64,000 bases of DNA, taken from assembly GCF_001949145.1 (NCBI RefSeq), contig NW_019091395.1:913426-977425 (forward strand), in the 5' to 3' direction. Positions 51,401 to 57,573 of the stretch are shown piece by piece (the first letter of the stretch is position 1; each line of letters begins with the position of its first letter). Source of the stretch: Acanthaster planci (lineage: Eukaryota; Echinodermata; Asteroidea; Valvatida; Acanthasteridae). The notes beneath the pieces are model-generated. The model had not been told where the DNA came from and did not search any database. It worked only from the letters and a program-made list of their open reading frames with translations. Both the position numbers and the translations under genes were made by a program.

Positions 51401-54400
51401 CTGTCAAATTGAATTGTTTGGATGGTCAAAATGAACTTTTCAGACTGTCATACAGTACTTTTTGAATCGTCAAACTGTACTATTTGTATTTGGACTGTCA
51501 AACTGAACTGTTTGGACAGTCAAACTGAACGATATGAACTGTCAACCTTCAGTGTTCCAACTTTCACATTGAATTGTTTGAACAACACACTGTTCCACTT
51601 GTAATGCCTGTCATACTTTTTTCACCAAGTCTCATAACGTTCAGATCACTTATCCAGTGAGTATTGTGACCAGTCAGATTCAAGCCACAGGTTGTTGGAA
51701 GGCACACTCTTTCAAGCCGTAAAGAGCCGGTGCAGTTTTCACATTGTTAAACCGTGACTCTGTCAAGTCAGAAAGCGTCTGCCAGTCAATCTTACCCATG
51801 TTGCGTGCATGCTAACCACTGATTTGTGGTCTTGCACAGGAATGGTGGCTATGCACATAGAGACTTTGGATGCTGTCAACCGCGAAAGCAAGAGGCTTCC
51901 TCCAATCAAGAAGGTAAACAATTATTAGCCCCAAACCCTTAATTGTCAAGTAAGGAATGTTTCATACATCTGCTATTGTGGCATTTCTCCAGCATGTTGT
52001 TGCAGATGTGGAATGGATATGCAGTGAATACACAAGTCTGTAGGGCCTTTCCCTCGCGGAAGACACGTGAAATGTTTTGTGAATTCCTTGTTGAATTGCC
52101 TGAAGGAAATGGCTGATGTTTTGGCATCAGAAAAGTGACCAGCTCTTCCAACCATACTCTGTCAATGAATACCTAGCCAGTCCTGTGATGAAGAAGTGAA
52201 CAACTGCAAAATCACTTCTCTCAGACCAGGGAGGTGTCTTCTGAGGATTTTTCTAGAGTTTAGGATTCGTTGTGACGTTATCTTTTGGTTTTGCTACCAT
52301 TTGGGGGCTATTTTGTACAAAACTCAAGGCTCACATAATCTTGTTTTTGGGAGAGAACTCTCGCCTTGTTAGCCATTAACCCCTTCACGCCAGAATTCTT
52401 TTGACCGTGACTGCTGGGCTGTGGTGTGCCCAGTAGGCAAAGCTCTGTCCAGCAGCAGGCCCCATTGAACCAGCAGCTGCATGGTGAATAGACTGTATGT
52501 GTGGTATGCACTAATCCTCACACAAAGCCGTGGCTGTGGATGGCTTCACTATGAAGGGGTTGAAAGCCCAGAAATGTCACAGTGTTTACTTTGTGCATTT
52601 TTACACCCCTGTGCTTGATGTTGGATGGATTTCTCTTTGTCCCCTGATCTCATTCCATCAAACGTCTTACTGATAGGATCAGGCTTCCCACAGTCTGGAA
52701 AAGTCATGACAAATTCATGGACATTTGTTTTCGTTTTCCAGGCCGGGAAAAGTCATGGAATGTTGTAAAAATGACTACATGGAAAATCATGGAATTTTCA
52801 AACACTGTGTGTGATTTCTAGAAATAAGTGCATAAAATGTGTGATTTTAGNNNNNNNNNNNNNNNNNNNNNNNNNNNNNNNNNNNNNNNNNNNNNNNNNN
52901 NNNNNNNNNNNNNNNNNNNNNNNNNNNNNNNNNNNNNNNNNNNNNNNNNNNNNNNNNNNNNNNNNNNNNNNNNNNNNNNNNNNNNNNNNNNNNNNNNNNN
53001 NNNNNNNNNNNNNNNNNNNNNNNNNNNNNNNNNNNNNNNNNNNNNNNNNNNNNNNNNNNNNNNNNNNNNNNNNNNNNNNNNNNNNNNNNNNNNNNNNNNN
53101 NNNNNNNNNNNNNNNNNNNNNNNNNNNNNNNNNNNNNNNNNNNNNNNNNNNNNNNNNNNNNNNNNNNNNNNNNNNNNNNNNNNNNNNNNNNNNNNNNNNN
53201 NNNNNNNNNNNNNNNNNNNNNNNNNNNNNNNNNNNNNNNNNNNNNNNNNNNNNNNNNNNNNNNNNNNNCCTTTAAGTGCAGGAACCCTGTAGGATGTTGC
53301 ATCTTCAGTGTCCTTTGTGTAGAGGGAAGGTTTAAAGAAATCAGACAGCGCTTAAAGCTATTTGTTCCATGCTCTCTGCAGCCTAAGATTCTCAAGCCCA
53401 CGCTTCTACCAGGAGAAAGGCAGATCATGGATGGCTTACGAGGCTATCTGCTGCCGGACGGGAGAGAGGATGGTGTGGGCGGAGTCATGGGTGGCCCCGC
53501 CTACCTGCCGGCTGAAGGTGCAATCTTCCTGACCTCATACAGGGTTATCTTCAAGGGAACTCCCATCGACATTCAAGGTAAGCTAAAAACTCCCGTCCAA
53601 ATGGTATCTCCCAGGTAGGGTCTGGTGCATGGGCAGTTTTTCTTAAAATTGTGGGTAATTTGAAATTTTTATATATCCTCTGACTAAAAGGTGGCATCTC
53701 CCTAGCCCCCATGTTGTGCCATGTGCATGGGAAGTCCCACTTAAAATTGTGGGTAAATTGAAATCGTGTATATCCTCCGACTAAAAGGTGGCATCTCCCT
53801 TGCCCCCATGTAGTGCCACGTGCAAGGGTAGTTCTACTTAGAATTGTAGGCAACTTGAAATGGCCTGTACCCTCTGACTAAGGTGGTGTCTCCCTTGCCT
53901 CATGCAGGGCCATGTGCAAGGGCAGTTCCATTTAGTATTGAAGGTGATTACTTATTGACTGAGAAAGGTATCTTCCTTTGCCTGTTGTAGTACTTTATGT
54001 ACGGCTAGTCCAATTGACTTCCTTATTCCTTAAGGAGGTCTGTGTCTACCTTATTTGTCTGTGACTAGAAACAGTATTGCTGGTCATTTCACACTTACCC
54101 CAAGACTAAATGTACATGTTGTAGCAATCTTACTGATATCATTGACTTTTAATCTTTTAATCTTCAGACACCCAGGAAAAATGCCTTGATCACCCTGGTA
54201 CAGCTGATCAGTAATTGTGGATAGTGTTTAAATTAAATATCTGACTTAAATTATAGAACTTTGTTCTAGAATTGGAAAAATTTGACAGAAAAAAAGTGTA
54301 GATGTGGTTTGGTCTAGATTGGAAAAATTTGACAGAAACAATGTGGATATGGTTTGATCTCCTGTTTCACAGCTTGTGAGCAGGTGGTGACGAGGAGTTT

Positions 54401-56452
54401 CCCCGTCTCGGCGTTGTACAAGGAGAAGAAGATAAACGTCGGCAGCCTTGCCAACTCGCTTCACCTTGAGCAGTTCATGTCCGAGGGGCTGCAAATCAGA
54501 TCGGTCACCTTCCAGGTACAAAACACAGTGTTACACAGGTTTTCTTGGCCATGTAGTCGATCTACATGATTTTATGGGTAGACTATGTACAGCATGCTTT
54601 ACTTAACCTCTTAACATACAAATGGCTTCCAGCTCAAAATTTCCATAAAGTTCATTATTGCATGGCTGAGATTTATAAAGGGAGCAAAACCACCCCCACC
54701 AGCACCACCTGCAAAGTAAACTTGAACGGAAAGAAAAGAAATTGGGGAATAGGAAAAACAAACCCTCTGTCTGGACTGCTTGCAGCTGATCAAGATAGCC
54801 TTTGACGAGGAGGTCGGGGCCGAGAAGGTGGAGGCCTTCCGCAAGAACTGTGTCCGCTACCGCTACCCGCAGAGCCTCTACCAGACCTTCGCATTCCACG
54901 GCTCCACCATCTCTCCGCTGCTCTCTACACAGATGAAGCAGAAGGAGAAAAGCGCCACCTTGAGGTGAGACCAGGACAGTGGCCAGGGCCTGCCTGGGCA
55001 TCCAAGTCCAGTTCAGGGGTAAAAAATATATACTGAACAACCGTGGGTAAAATAATTTCTCCCATTCATGAGAGATCTTTCCCTTGAATCGTGAACTAAG
55101 TTTGACAAATTACAGCTAAACTGTAAAACCTAATGAAACCTATTGGATACGAAACTAACTTTTCCATAAAATGAAACAAATTTCACCAGAAAGGGCTTAA
55201 GCATGGAAAAGGTTTCCCAAATACCCATTGTCTTTTGTCAAAGTTTATGAAAGCACACGCATTCACCATTGTTGTTGCTCAGCACGCTACGTCCTAAATT
55301 ACCCCTGCTCACCAGGCCTAAAGTAGAGGAGTACACAGCATGATGCTCATCACAACAACCATCTCTGCCCTGCCAAGTACCTATTTATTTTCCTGGATGG
55401 GTAGGGGCAAATAGGAGTTAAATAACTTGCCCAAGGTCACAACATCTTACCAGCTGATGGATGTGAACCCCCGACCCTATGGTCAGAGCTTACAAACCCG
55501 AATCAGTGGGCTAGTCACCCGTTAAAGGATAGATTGGAAGTCAACGTCTTTGCAGTGGCTTTTTTTTTTTAAAAGTTGACCATGATGAAAGCGGAGTAGC
55601 GGTGTGTTAAGGTTGGGCATCATTGCAAATATTGCTCAGTGTCTTTGTTTCAGAGGTCGGCCAAAAACAAAAAGTTGATGCAGTGAGATACGGTGACTGT
55701 TTTTAATTATTAGTTTTGTAGATGAATATAATACCACTGCTGAGACAAGTTTGTTATGGAATAATAGTCAGACCCTGCTCGTTGAAAACCTAGACCTTGC
55801 TGAAGACTCAGGATTCTCAGAAATATTCTTACTAGTAGCTATAAAAAAGACACAAGTGCTATTTCTAAGGATTTTTCCCAATTGCAGGGTTTTTGCCTCA
55901 AAAATTCTGGGTTTATAGAGGTTTGATCCATGAAGTTTCACTGCTTTTTTGCATTGTGAGCAAATGTTGCAGTGCAGGACACCCGTTATCGAGCCTGTTT
56001 GATAGAACCATACCTCGTCAACTACTGAAAGCCCTGAGTAGTCCTGGTGTCTATTGTTATCATTGTTAAAACTCCTCTGAACGATGTTCAGTGGATTTTG
56101 CTGTCATCCCACATCTCTCTCACAAAGAGAAGAAAAACTAGTAGAATCGGCATTAATTTTCTGGTTTCTCACTATCTCCCTCCTGCCAGGAAATTTGCCA
56201 CCAAGACATTCCTGAAGGGCAAGAAGGCAGTGGGGGTGGGTGGGGGCAGCGGCAGCAGCGGGGGCCACCACCACAAGTCCAAGCTGGGGCCGCAGCGGAA
56301 GGACCGCTACGTCCTGCCAGCTGAGCCCCTGGTGGCCCAACGACCCCCGTCAGCGGCCACGTTGCAGCGCCAGCTGACCGCCGCCAGCATGGACAGCATC
56401 GCCAGCGGCAGCCGGCCCAACAGCGTCATGTATGAGGAGGACGAGCTGTCCA
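27349..56452 (+). CDS. SBF2: SBF/MTMR5-MTMR13 family protein, spliced, partial (22 exons)
   Basis: Joining 22 exons with AG/GT borders gives one continuous frame of about 1,116 codons. From memory it follows human SBF1/SBF2 from about residue 20 to the linker after the GRAM domain. In order it shows: uDENN (starts near [12 protein letters not shown]), DENN ([41 protein letters not shown]), the dDENN part ([11 protein letters not shown]-like segment and [10 protein letters not shown]), the SBF2 domain ([13 protein letters not shown] to [13 protein letters not shown]), and GRAM ([17 protein letters not shown] to [11 protein letters not shown]). In animals this family acts as an exchange factor for Rab GTPases (Rab28/Rab21 reported) through DENN, and as an inactive partner of the MTMR2 phosphoinositide phosphatase. 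The myotubularin and PH domains are absent here because the window ends first. The start-codon exon was not found. SBF2 is given as the nearest label; invertebrates usually have a single SBF gene equally related to SBF1 and SBF2. Confidence 0.95.
27565..27819 (+). CDS. SBF2: SBF exon: uDENN core
   Basis: 255 nt (85 codons), phase 0 to 0, acceptor tggttcag and donor gtatgt. It encodes [31 protein letters not shown] and [19 protein letters not shown]. The last segment is the family hallmark [12 protein letters not shown]. The intron after it is 430 bp. Confidence 0.96.
27964..28087. repeat. Intronic ~32-bp minisatellite, about 4 units
   Basis: Successive units read ttttcacacaagggggag, tttttacacgagtgggaa, ttctcacccaagcgggag and atttcacaagtgggag, each followed by a T-rich spacer. 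It lies in the intron between the exons at 27565 and 28250. Confidence 0.7.
28250..28363 (+). CDS. SBF2: SBF exon: uDENN/DENN junction
   Basis: 114 nt (38 codons), phase 0 to 0, acceptor cctcttcag and donor gtgagc. It encodes [20 protein letters not shown] and ends VPPASGPQ, matching the CLGLIYTVYVDSLNVSLES...GGSQ segment of SBF2. An 11.3-kb intron follows, the largest in the gene. Confidence 0.96.
29833..29984. mobile_element. 152-bp fold-back (MITE-like) element
   Basis: Two ~60-nt arms are near-complementary. The left arm reads GTGTGCCACCAAGAGTTTGC; the right arm read in reverse gives GTGTGTCACCAAGAGTTTGC. Both then continue with GCGTTGGCCAATCAC. The ends are GGGTGATTCACA and its partner TGTGAAACGCCC. 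No clear target duplication. Confidence 0.8.
31158..31534. mobile_element. MITE-like element, family B copy 1 (CAGGGTTC ends)
   Basis: Ends are CAGGGTTCTCACAG on the left and CTGTGGGAACCCTG on the right, a nearly perfect 14-bp inverted repeat. Inside are repeated GTCATGGAAA words near both ends. A second copy is at 52680-53289. The CAGGGTTCCCACAG end style is typical of non-autonomous hAT-like elements, but I see no 8-bp target duplication. Confidence 0.7.
33783..34316. mobile_element. 534-bp MITE-like element with TAGGGCTG ends
   Basis: Begins TAGGGCTGAG and ends with the complement CACAGCCCTA. The subterminal regions are rich in GAATATTCGAAT-type words in inverted orientation (33795-33850 and 34230-34305). 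TAGGGCTG ends resemble non-autonomous hAT elements of many animals. The flanks (cataaatc / catgtatg) are not a clean 8-bp duplication. Confidence 0.65.
35179..35260. mobile_element. Short fold-back element, family C copy 1
   Basis: Left arm ATCCGAGTTTACTTGGCTGC; right arm read in reverse GTATCTGAATCACTTGGCTA. Shares the ACTTGGCT arm core with copies at 50539-50665 and 63711-63820. Confidence 0.6.
35725..36240. repeat. Palindromic ACATGTAC array cluster in intron 3
   Basis: ACATGTAC/GTACATG motifs at 35783-35797, 35887-35900, 36128-36190 and 36213-36227. Confidence 0.75.
39627..39732 (+). CDS. SBF2: SBF exon: DENN
   Basis: 106 nt, phase 0 to 1. The acceptor follows a long T-tract (ttttttttcctccag) and the donor is gtaaag. 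It encodes [20 protein letters not shown] and [15 protein letters not shown]. The SLGAGDRQ...SLPITGTSVALLFQQL block is diagnostic of the family. Confidence 0.96.
40250..40382 (+). CDS. SBF2: SBF exon: DENN core
   Basis: 133 nt, phase 1 to 2, acceptor gtgtgcag and donor gtgagt. It encodes [40 protein letters not shown] and LKY. This matches the conserved central DENN motif (LCAVLTEnKVLFHS...LSDACRALESLMFPLKY). A short hairpin lies 25 bp downstream in the intron. Confidence 0.97.
40407..40438. repeat. Perfect 13-bp hairpin in an intron
   Basis: GCAGTGGTGAGCA and TGCTCACCACTGC are exact complements with a 6-nt loop, starting about 25 bp after a splice donor. It could be a degraded fold-back element or an RNA structure near the 5' splice site. 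Confidence 0.85.
40747..40855 (+). CDS. SBF2: SBF exon: DENN, C-terminal part
   Basis: 109 nt, phase 2 to 0, acceptor tacccag and donor gtgagc. It encodes [20 protein letters not shown] and [16 protein letters not shown]. This is the strongly conserved Y-Y-I-P-I-L-P...PTPFI-G-V segment of DENN proteins. Confidence 0.97.
41254..41367 (+). CDS. SBF2: SBF exon: dDENN start
   Basis: 114 nt (38 codons), phase 0 to 0, acceptor ttcactag and donor gtagga. It encodes [20 protein letters not shown] and then [33 protein letters not shown] is the family match. The leading ATG is internal; it is not a start codon. Confidence 0.96.
41931..42000 (-). repeat. Dispersed repeat, family D (inverted relative to 50750)
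   Basis: Contains CAAATCCTCCAATTTCAATA and then a CATTTTACATACACCC and TTTAGGGTTAAT run. This matches in order the reverse complement of 50750-50862. It lies about 50 bp before the exon at 42049. Confidence 0.65.
42049..42240 (+). CDS. SBF2: SBF exon: dDENN
   Basis: 192 nt (64 codons), phase 0 to 0, acceptor ggtgcacag and donor gtaaca. It encodes [16 protein letters not shown] and, further on, [40 protein letters not shown]. It matches LHPDLEVADHAFPPP...[23 protein letters not shown]. Confidence 0.97.
42690..42818 (+). CDS. SBF2: SBF exon: after dDENN
   Basis: 129 nt (43 codons), phase 0 to 0, acceptor cctttgtag and donor gtaagg. It encodes [20 protein letters not shown] and [20 protein letters not shown]. 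It matches the [30 protein letters not shown] segment. Confidence 0.95.
43133..43231 (+). CDS. SBF2: SBF exon: helical linker
   Basis: 99 nt (33 codons), phase 0 to 0, acceptor gttttgtag and donor gtgagt. It encodes [20 protein letters not shown] and [13 protein letters not shown]. Similarity is weaker than in neighbouring exons but fits the ELVAFEVERIK...HVRELAEQLF linker in both position and length. Confidence 0.9.
43954..44094 (+). CDS. SBF2: SBF exon: linker before SBF2 domain
   Basis: 141 nt (47 codons), phase 0 to 0, acceptor gtacgacag and donor gtgagt. It encodes [20 protein letters not shown] and [20 protein letters not shown]. The VPRPTEGSHLR...LPFP motif is shared with SBF2. Confidence 0.95.
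45527..45715 (+). CDS. SBF2: SBF exon: start of SBF2 domain
   Basis: 189 nt (63 codons), phase 0 to 0, acceptor attccag and donor gtgggc. It encodes [40 protein letters not shown] and [20 protein letters not shown]. The [19 protein letters not shown] block is conserved in the family. Confidence 0.96.
46267..46393. mobile_element. 127-bp MITE-like element with CAA target duplication
   Basis: Begins TCACTGGACATTCCCGTTGG and ends with the near-complement CAATGTCCAGTGA; a GGCCCCCT stretch lies inside both arms. CAA flanks each end (46264-46266 and 46394-46396), consistent with a 3-bp target duplication. Confidence 0.75.
46549..46698 (+). CDS. SBF2: SBF exon: SBF2 domain
   Basis: 150 nt (50 codons), phase 0 to 0, acceptor catttcag and donor gtgaag. 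It encodes [40 protein letters not shown] and [10 protein letters not shown]. It matches LPAALRALKG...[26 protein letters not shown]. Confidence 0.97.
47176..47593. mobile_element. 418-bp MITE-like element with TAA target duplication
   Basis: The left end, GGGACAGCGACCATTTAGAC, and the right end read in reverse, GGGCCGGCGACCATTTAGAC, form an inverted repeat of about 55 bp. It runs on through GAAAAGGGCCCCC on both arms. TAA is present immediately outside both ends (47173-47175, 47594-47596). A 3-bp TAA duplication fits PIF/Harbinger-type non-autonomous elements. Confidence 0.82.
47802..47870 (+). CDS. SBF2: SBF exon: SBF2 domain (short)
   Basis: 69 nt (23 codons), phase 0 to 0, acceptor gtgaccag and donor gtgagt. 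It encodes [20 protein letters not shown] then FCR. It matches [24 protein letters not shown]. The following 728-bp intron contains tandem copies of the next exon's start. Confidence 0.95.
48139..48590 (+). repeat. Tandem degenerate copies of an exon start
   Basis: Sections resembling the start of the exon at 48599 recur at about 48139-48189, 48205-48266, 48301-48360 and 48511-48584. The best copy (48511) shares TGCACT-GGGTGA, CAGTTC-CCTA and TGCACCCA-ACCACCC with the exon. The copy at 48301 is preceded by TTTCAG like the real acceptor. Between the last two copies a 21-bp unit has expanded. Confidence 0.8.
48350..48500. repeat. 21-bp minisatellite, about 7 units
   Basis: Near-perfect units of ACCCATTTTGAACCCACTCT with few changes (GAGCCC, CTATC). 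The unit corresponds to the ACCACCCAGTTTTAACCCAC stretch of the exon-derived copies, so it arose by local expansion within them. Confidence 0.95.
48599..48751 (+). CDS. SBF2: SBF exon: end of SBF2 domain
   Basis: 153 nt (51 codons), phase 0 to 0, acceptor tactttcag and donor gtaaga. It encodes [40 protein letters not shown] and [11 protein letters not shown]. It matches [21 protein letters not shown]...QFWETTFY. Its first ~60 nt occur as degenerate copies in the preceding intron (48139-48590). Confidence 0.97.
48867..49153 (+). CDS. SBF2: SBF exon: linker between SBF2 and GRAM domains
   Basis: 287 nt, phase 0 to 2, acceptor aacctag and donor gtgaga. It encodes [52 protein letters not shown] and a serine-rich end. 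[15 protein letters not shown]...VQHEESTVFSQAIHFANLM is the family match. The exon is GC-rich relative to its flanks. Confidence 0.97.
50539..50665. mobile_element. Short fold-back element, family C copy 2
   Basis: Left arm GTGTCTGAGTTACTTGGCTA and right arm read in reverse ATGTTGGAAATACGTGGCTA, both continuing into CGGCTG/TGGCTG. Related to copies at 35179 and 63711. Confidence 0.65.
50750..50862 (+). repeat. Dispersed repeat, family D
   Basis: Runs from a CCCTAACCCTCTAGGGT stretch through a spacer with ACATGTAC to ATTGAAATTGGAGGATTTTG. Its reverse complement matches 41931-42000. A similar CCCTAACCC...AGGGTT fragment lies at the start of the window (108-130). Confidence 0.6.
51015..51178 (+). 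CDS. SBF2: SBF exon: linker, helical segment
   Basis: 164 nt, phase 2 to 1, acceptor gtgtcacag and donor gtacat. It starts with a Ser/Asp/Asn/His-rich stretch ([19 protein letters not shown]) and continues [31 protein letters not shown]. It matches [31 protein letters not shown]. Confidence 0.96.
51195..51595. repeat. Intronic ~25-bp minisatellite
   Basis: About fifteen degenerate units around AAACTGAACTGTTTGGACTG with TC linkers fill the first 400 bp of the intron following the exon at 51015. Open frames inside are repeat translations. Confidence 0.88.
51840..51913 (+). CDS. SBF2: SBF exon: linker (MHIETLEAV segment)
   Basis: 74 nt, phase 1 to 0, acceptor cttgcacag and donor gtaaac. It encodes [20 protein letters not shown] then PPIKK, nearly identical to [25 protein letters not shown] in SBF2. 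Confidence 0.97.
52680..53289. mobile_element. MITE-like element, family B copy 2, interrupted by assembly gap
   Basis: Left end CAGGCTTCCCACAG; right end CAGGAACCCTG. TAGGAT is found directly outside both ends (52674-52679 and 53290-53295), a likely target duplication. Inside are the GTCATGGAA words seen in copy 1 (31158-31534). 418 undetermined bases lie within it. Confidence 0.7.
52851..53268. other. Assembly gap (418 N)
   Basis: A run of 418 undetermined bases inside a repeat element, in the intron before the first GRAM exon. Open frames crossing it are artefacts. Confidence 0.98.
53382..53577 (+). CDS. SBF2: SBF exon: start of GRAM domain
   Basis: 196 nt, phase 0 to 1, acceptor ctctctgcag and donor gtaagc. 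It encodes [40 protein letters not shown] and [20 protein letters not shown]. Pro-Ala-Glu-Gly-Ala then Phe-Leu-Thr-x-Tyr-Arg is the GRAM signature of MTMR5/13. A ~95-bp tandem repeat begins about 20 bp after the donor. Confidence 0.97.
53598..54030. repeat. Intronic ~95-bp tandem repeat, about 5 units
   Basis: Units begin near 53598, 53689, 53786, 53881 and 53966 with AAGGTGGCATCTCCC-like words. Each continues through a CCATGTGCAAGGG-type segment and ACTTAAAATTGTGGGTAA. It starts about 20 bp after the donor of the exon at 53382. Confidence 0.88.
54266..54360. repeat. ~45-bp direct repeat (2 units) before an exon
   Basis: The word TTGGAAAAATTTGACAGAAA occurs twice, each followed by GTGTAGATGTGGTTTGGTCT or a close variant. 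The repeat ends about 15 bp before the acceptor of the exon at 54373. Confidence 0.9.
54373..54515 (+). CDS. SBF2: SBF exon: GRAM domain
   Basis: 143 nt, phase 1 to 0, acceptor gtttcacag and donor gtacaa. It encodes [20 protein letters not shown], then [16 protein letters not shown]. It matches [20 protein letters not shown]...EGLQITSASFQ. A diverged ~50-bp direct repeat sits just upstream in the intron. Confidence 0.97.
54786..54964 (+). CDS. SBF2: SBF exon: end of GRAM domain
   Basis: 179 nt, phase 0 to 2, acceptor gcttgcag and donor gtgaga. It encodes [40 protein letters not shown] and a Lys-rich end ([10 protein letters not shown]). It matches LIKVAFDEEV...KQLMKFRYPQSIFSTFAF. Confidence 0.97.
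55300..55530. repeat. Possible SINE fragment
   Basis: Contains ACTTGCCCAAGGTCACAAC followed by GATGTGAACCCCCGACCCTA and GGTCAGAGC. The order resembles the central region of vertebrate MIR-type/CORE SINEs (TTGCCCAAGGTCAC...GAACCC). No target duplication or A/B boxes could be defined. Confidence 0.4.
56190..56452 (+). CDS. SBF2: SBF exon: basic, low-complexity linker after GRAM
   Basis: 263 nt, phase 2 to 1, acceptor cctgccag and donor gtaagt. It begins [16 protein letters not shown], comparable to FRTFSKTIVKGAKRAGK of SBF2. A Gly/Ser run, three histidines, a basic stretch ([10 protein letters not shown]) and an acidic end (MYEEDELS) follow. The segment is probably disordered. The exon is very GC-rich with strong C/G third-position bias. 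Confidence 0.9.
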
Positions 56453-56703
56453 GTAAGTCAGCCACTTCGCGGTGGTTATAGATACCGTGATTCCGCTCAC
56501 AGTTTTTGTACACGAATCTGAGTACACAGCGTGATACGTGTGCACAAAACAGAATGTTTGTACTCTTACACCAAACAGAAGTCATCAATCATTATTATGT
56601 GACCCGAAACACCTCAGGAAAAGGTATCAGACAGACGCTTGTGAATGTGTACATGTACAGACACACATTTTTTCCCTAGTTGTGGGGACCACAACAGGTT
56701 GGA

Positions 56704-56954
56704 ATATGGGTAATGTCAGAAATTAGGGGTCCATTTTTTTCGTGTCCCCGTCATGTGATATATAATTTTGTAAGGTCAGAACACATTTTCTATTTTCCAA
56801 GTCTGATGAATTAATGTAAATTACCTGCCAAACAAATGGTAACAATTTGAAATCAATTCTCTGGATATTTCCATGTCAAATAACAAAGGTCAGGTGTGAC
56901 AGGAACATGAAAATGTCACACTTTTGGACCCCTAATTTCTGGAATTACCCATAT
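56704..56954. mobile_element. 251-bp MITE-like element, family A copy 2
   Basis: The ends form an inverted repeat of about 31 bp: ATATGGGTAATGTCAGAAAT on the left and ATATGGGTAATTCCAGAAAT on the right read in reverse, both continuing TAGGGGTCCA. A diverged copy is at 3200-3440. The ATAT edge could contain a TA target site. Confidence 0.85.
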
Positions 56955-57513
56955 AGATGTTATCAGGACCAAAAATGTTCCCCACAGCTCAGTTTTGACT
57001 TACCTAACAACAGACTTTGTCCCTTCAATGCAGTAAAGGCCTACGCATATGTTCTTAATATCACACAAAATACACTGTGCCGAATCATTACATGCTACAT
57101 GTATGGATAAATACTCATCTTAAACATGTCAGGCAAGAATTTTTCTCTCTTTATTTGAATGTTTTTTCAATCAGCACAGTTTATCAAGAGCCAACCATTT
57201 TCCATTTTAAAAATGTCAATTTTTCAGCTGCTGTGCAGCAATTTCGAAAAAACTCATTTTAAACTTTGATCATGAGACATCATGTGTATGTCATCTAAGA
57301 ATTTTGCACTAGTATGTAAAAAAAGCAAAATAAATGCATTGATTGACAAATTTCCAGAATTTGTCGAATTGGGGATGCCAGACATACTTTTTATACTTGT
57401 TTTTACTTTAGAATCGGTATGGCATTTGAAATATTCCTTATCTTTCTTGCTGACGTTGAAAATGGTTGACTCAATTTAATTTGCAACTGAAATTCTGTGT
57501 GTTTCCAATGCAG

Positions 57514-57573
57514 ATTTGGGGTTAGAACCTTCACTGCGATTGTCCAGAAGTCGGGCCGATTCGTATGATTCAG
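57514..57573 (+). CDS. SBF2: Candidate SBF exon, 60 nt
   Basis: It lies between ttccaatgcag and gttgtc. It is 60 nt and phase 1 to 1, so it joins in frame to the exon ending at 56452 and gives NLGLEPSLRLSRSRADSYDS. This loosely resembles the LGLGTLSSSLSRSK region that follows in SBF proteins. The donor is weak (gttgtc). Seen directly: open frame, borders and phase. Inferred: use in the transcript. Confidence 0.45.

Noticed and set aside
52811-53428. Open frames crossing 52851-53268
   Set aside because: Length comes from undetermined bases in the assembly gap.
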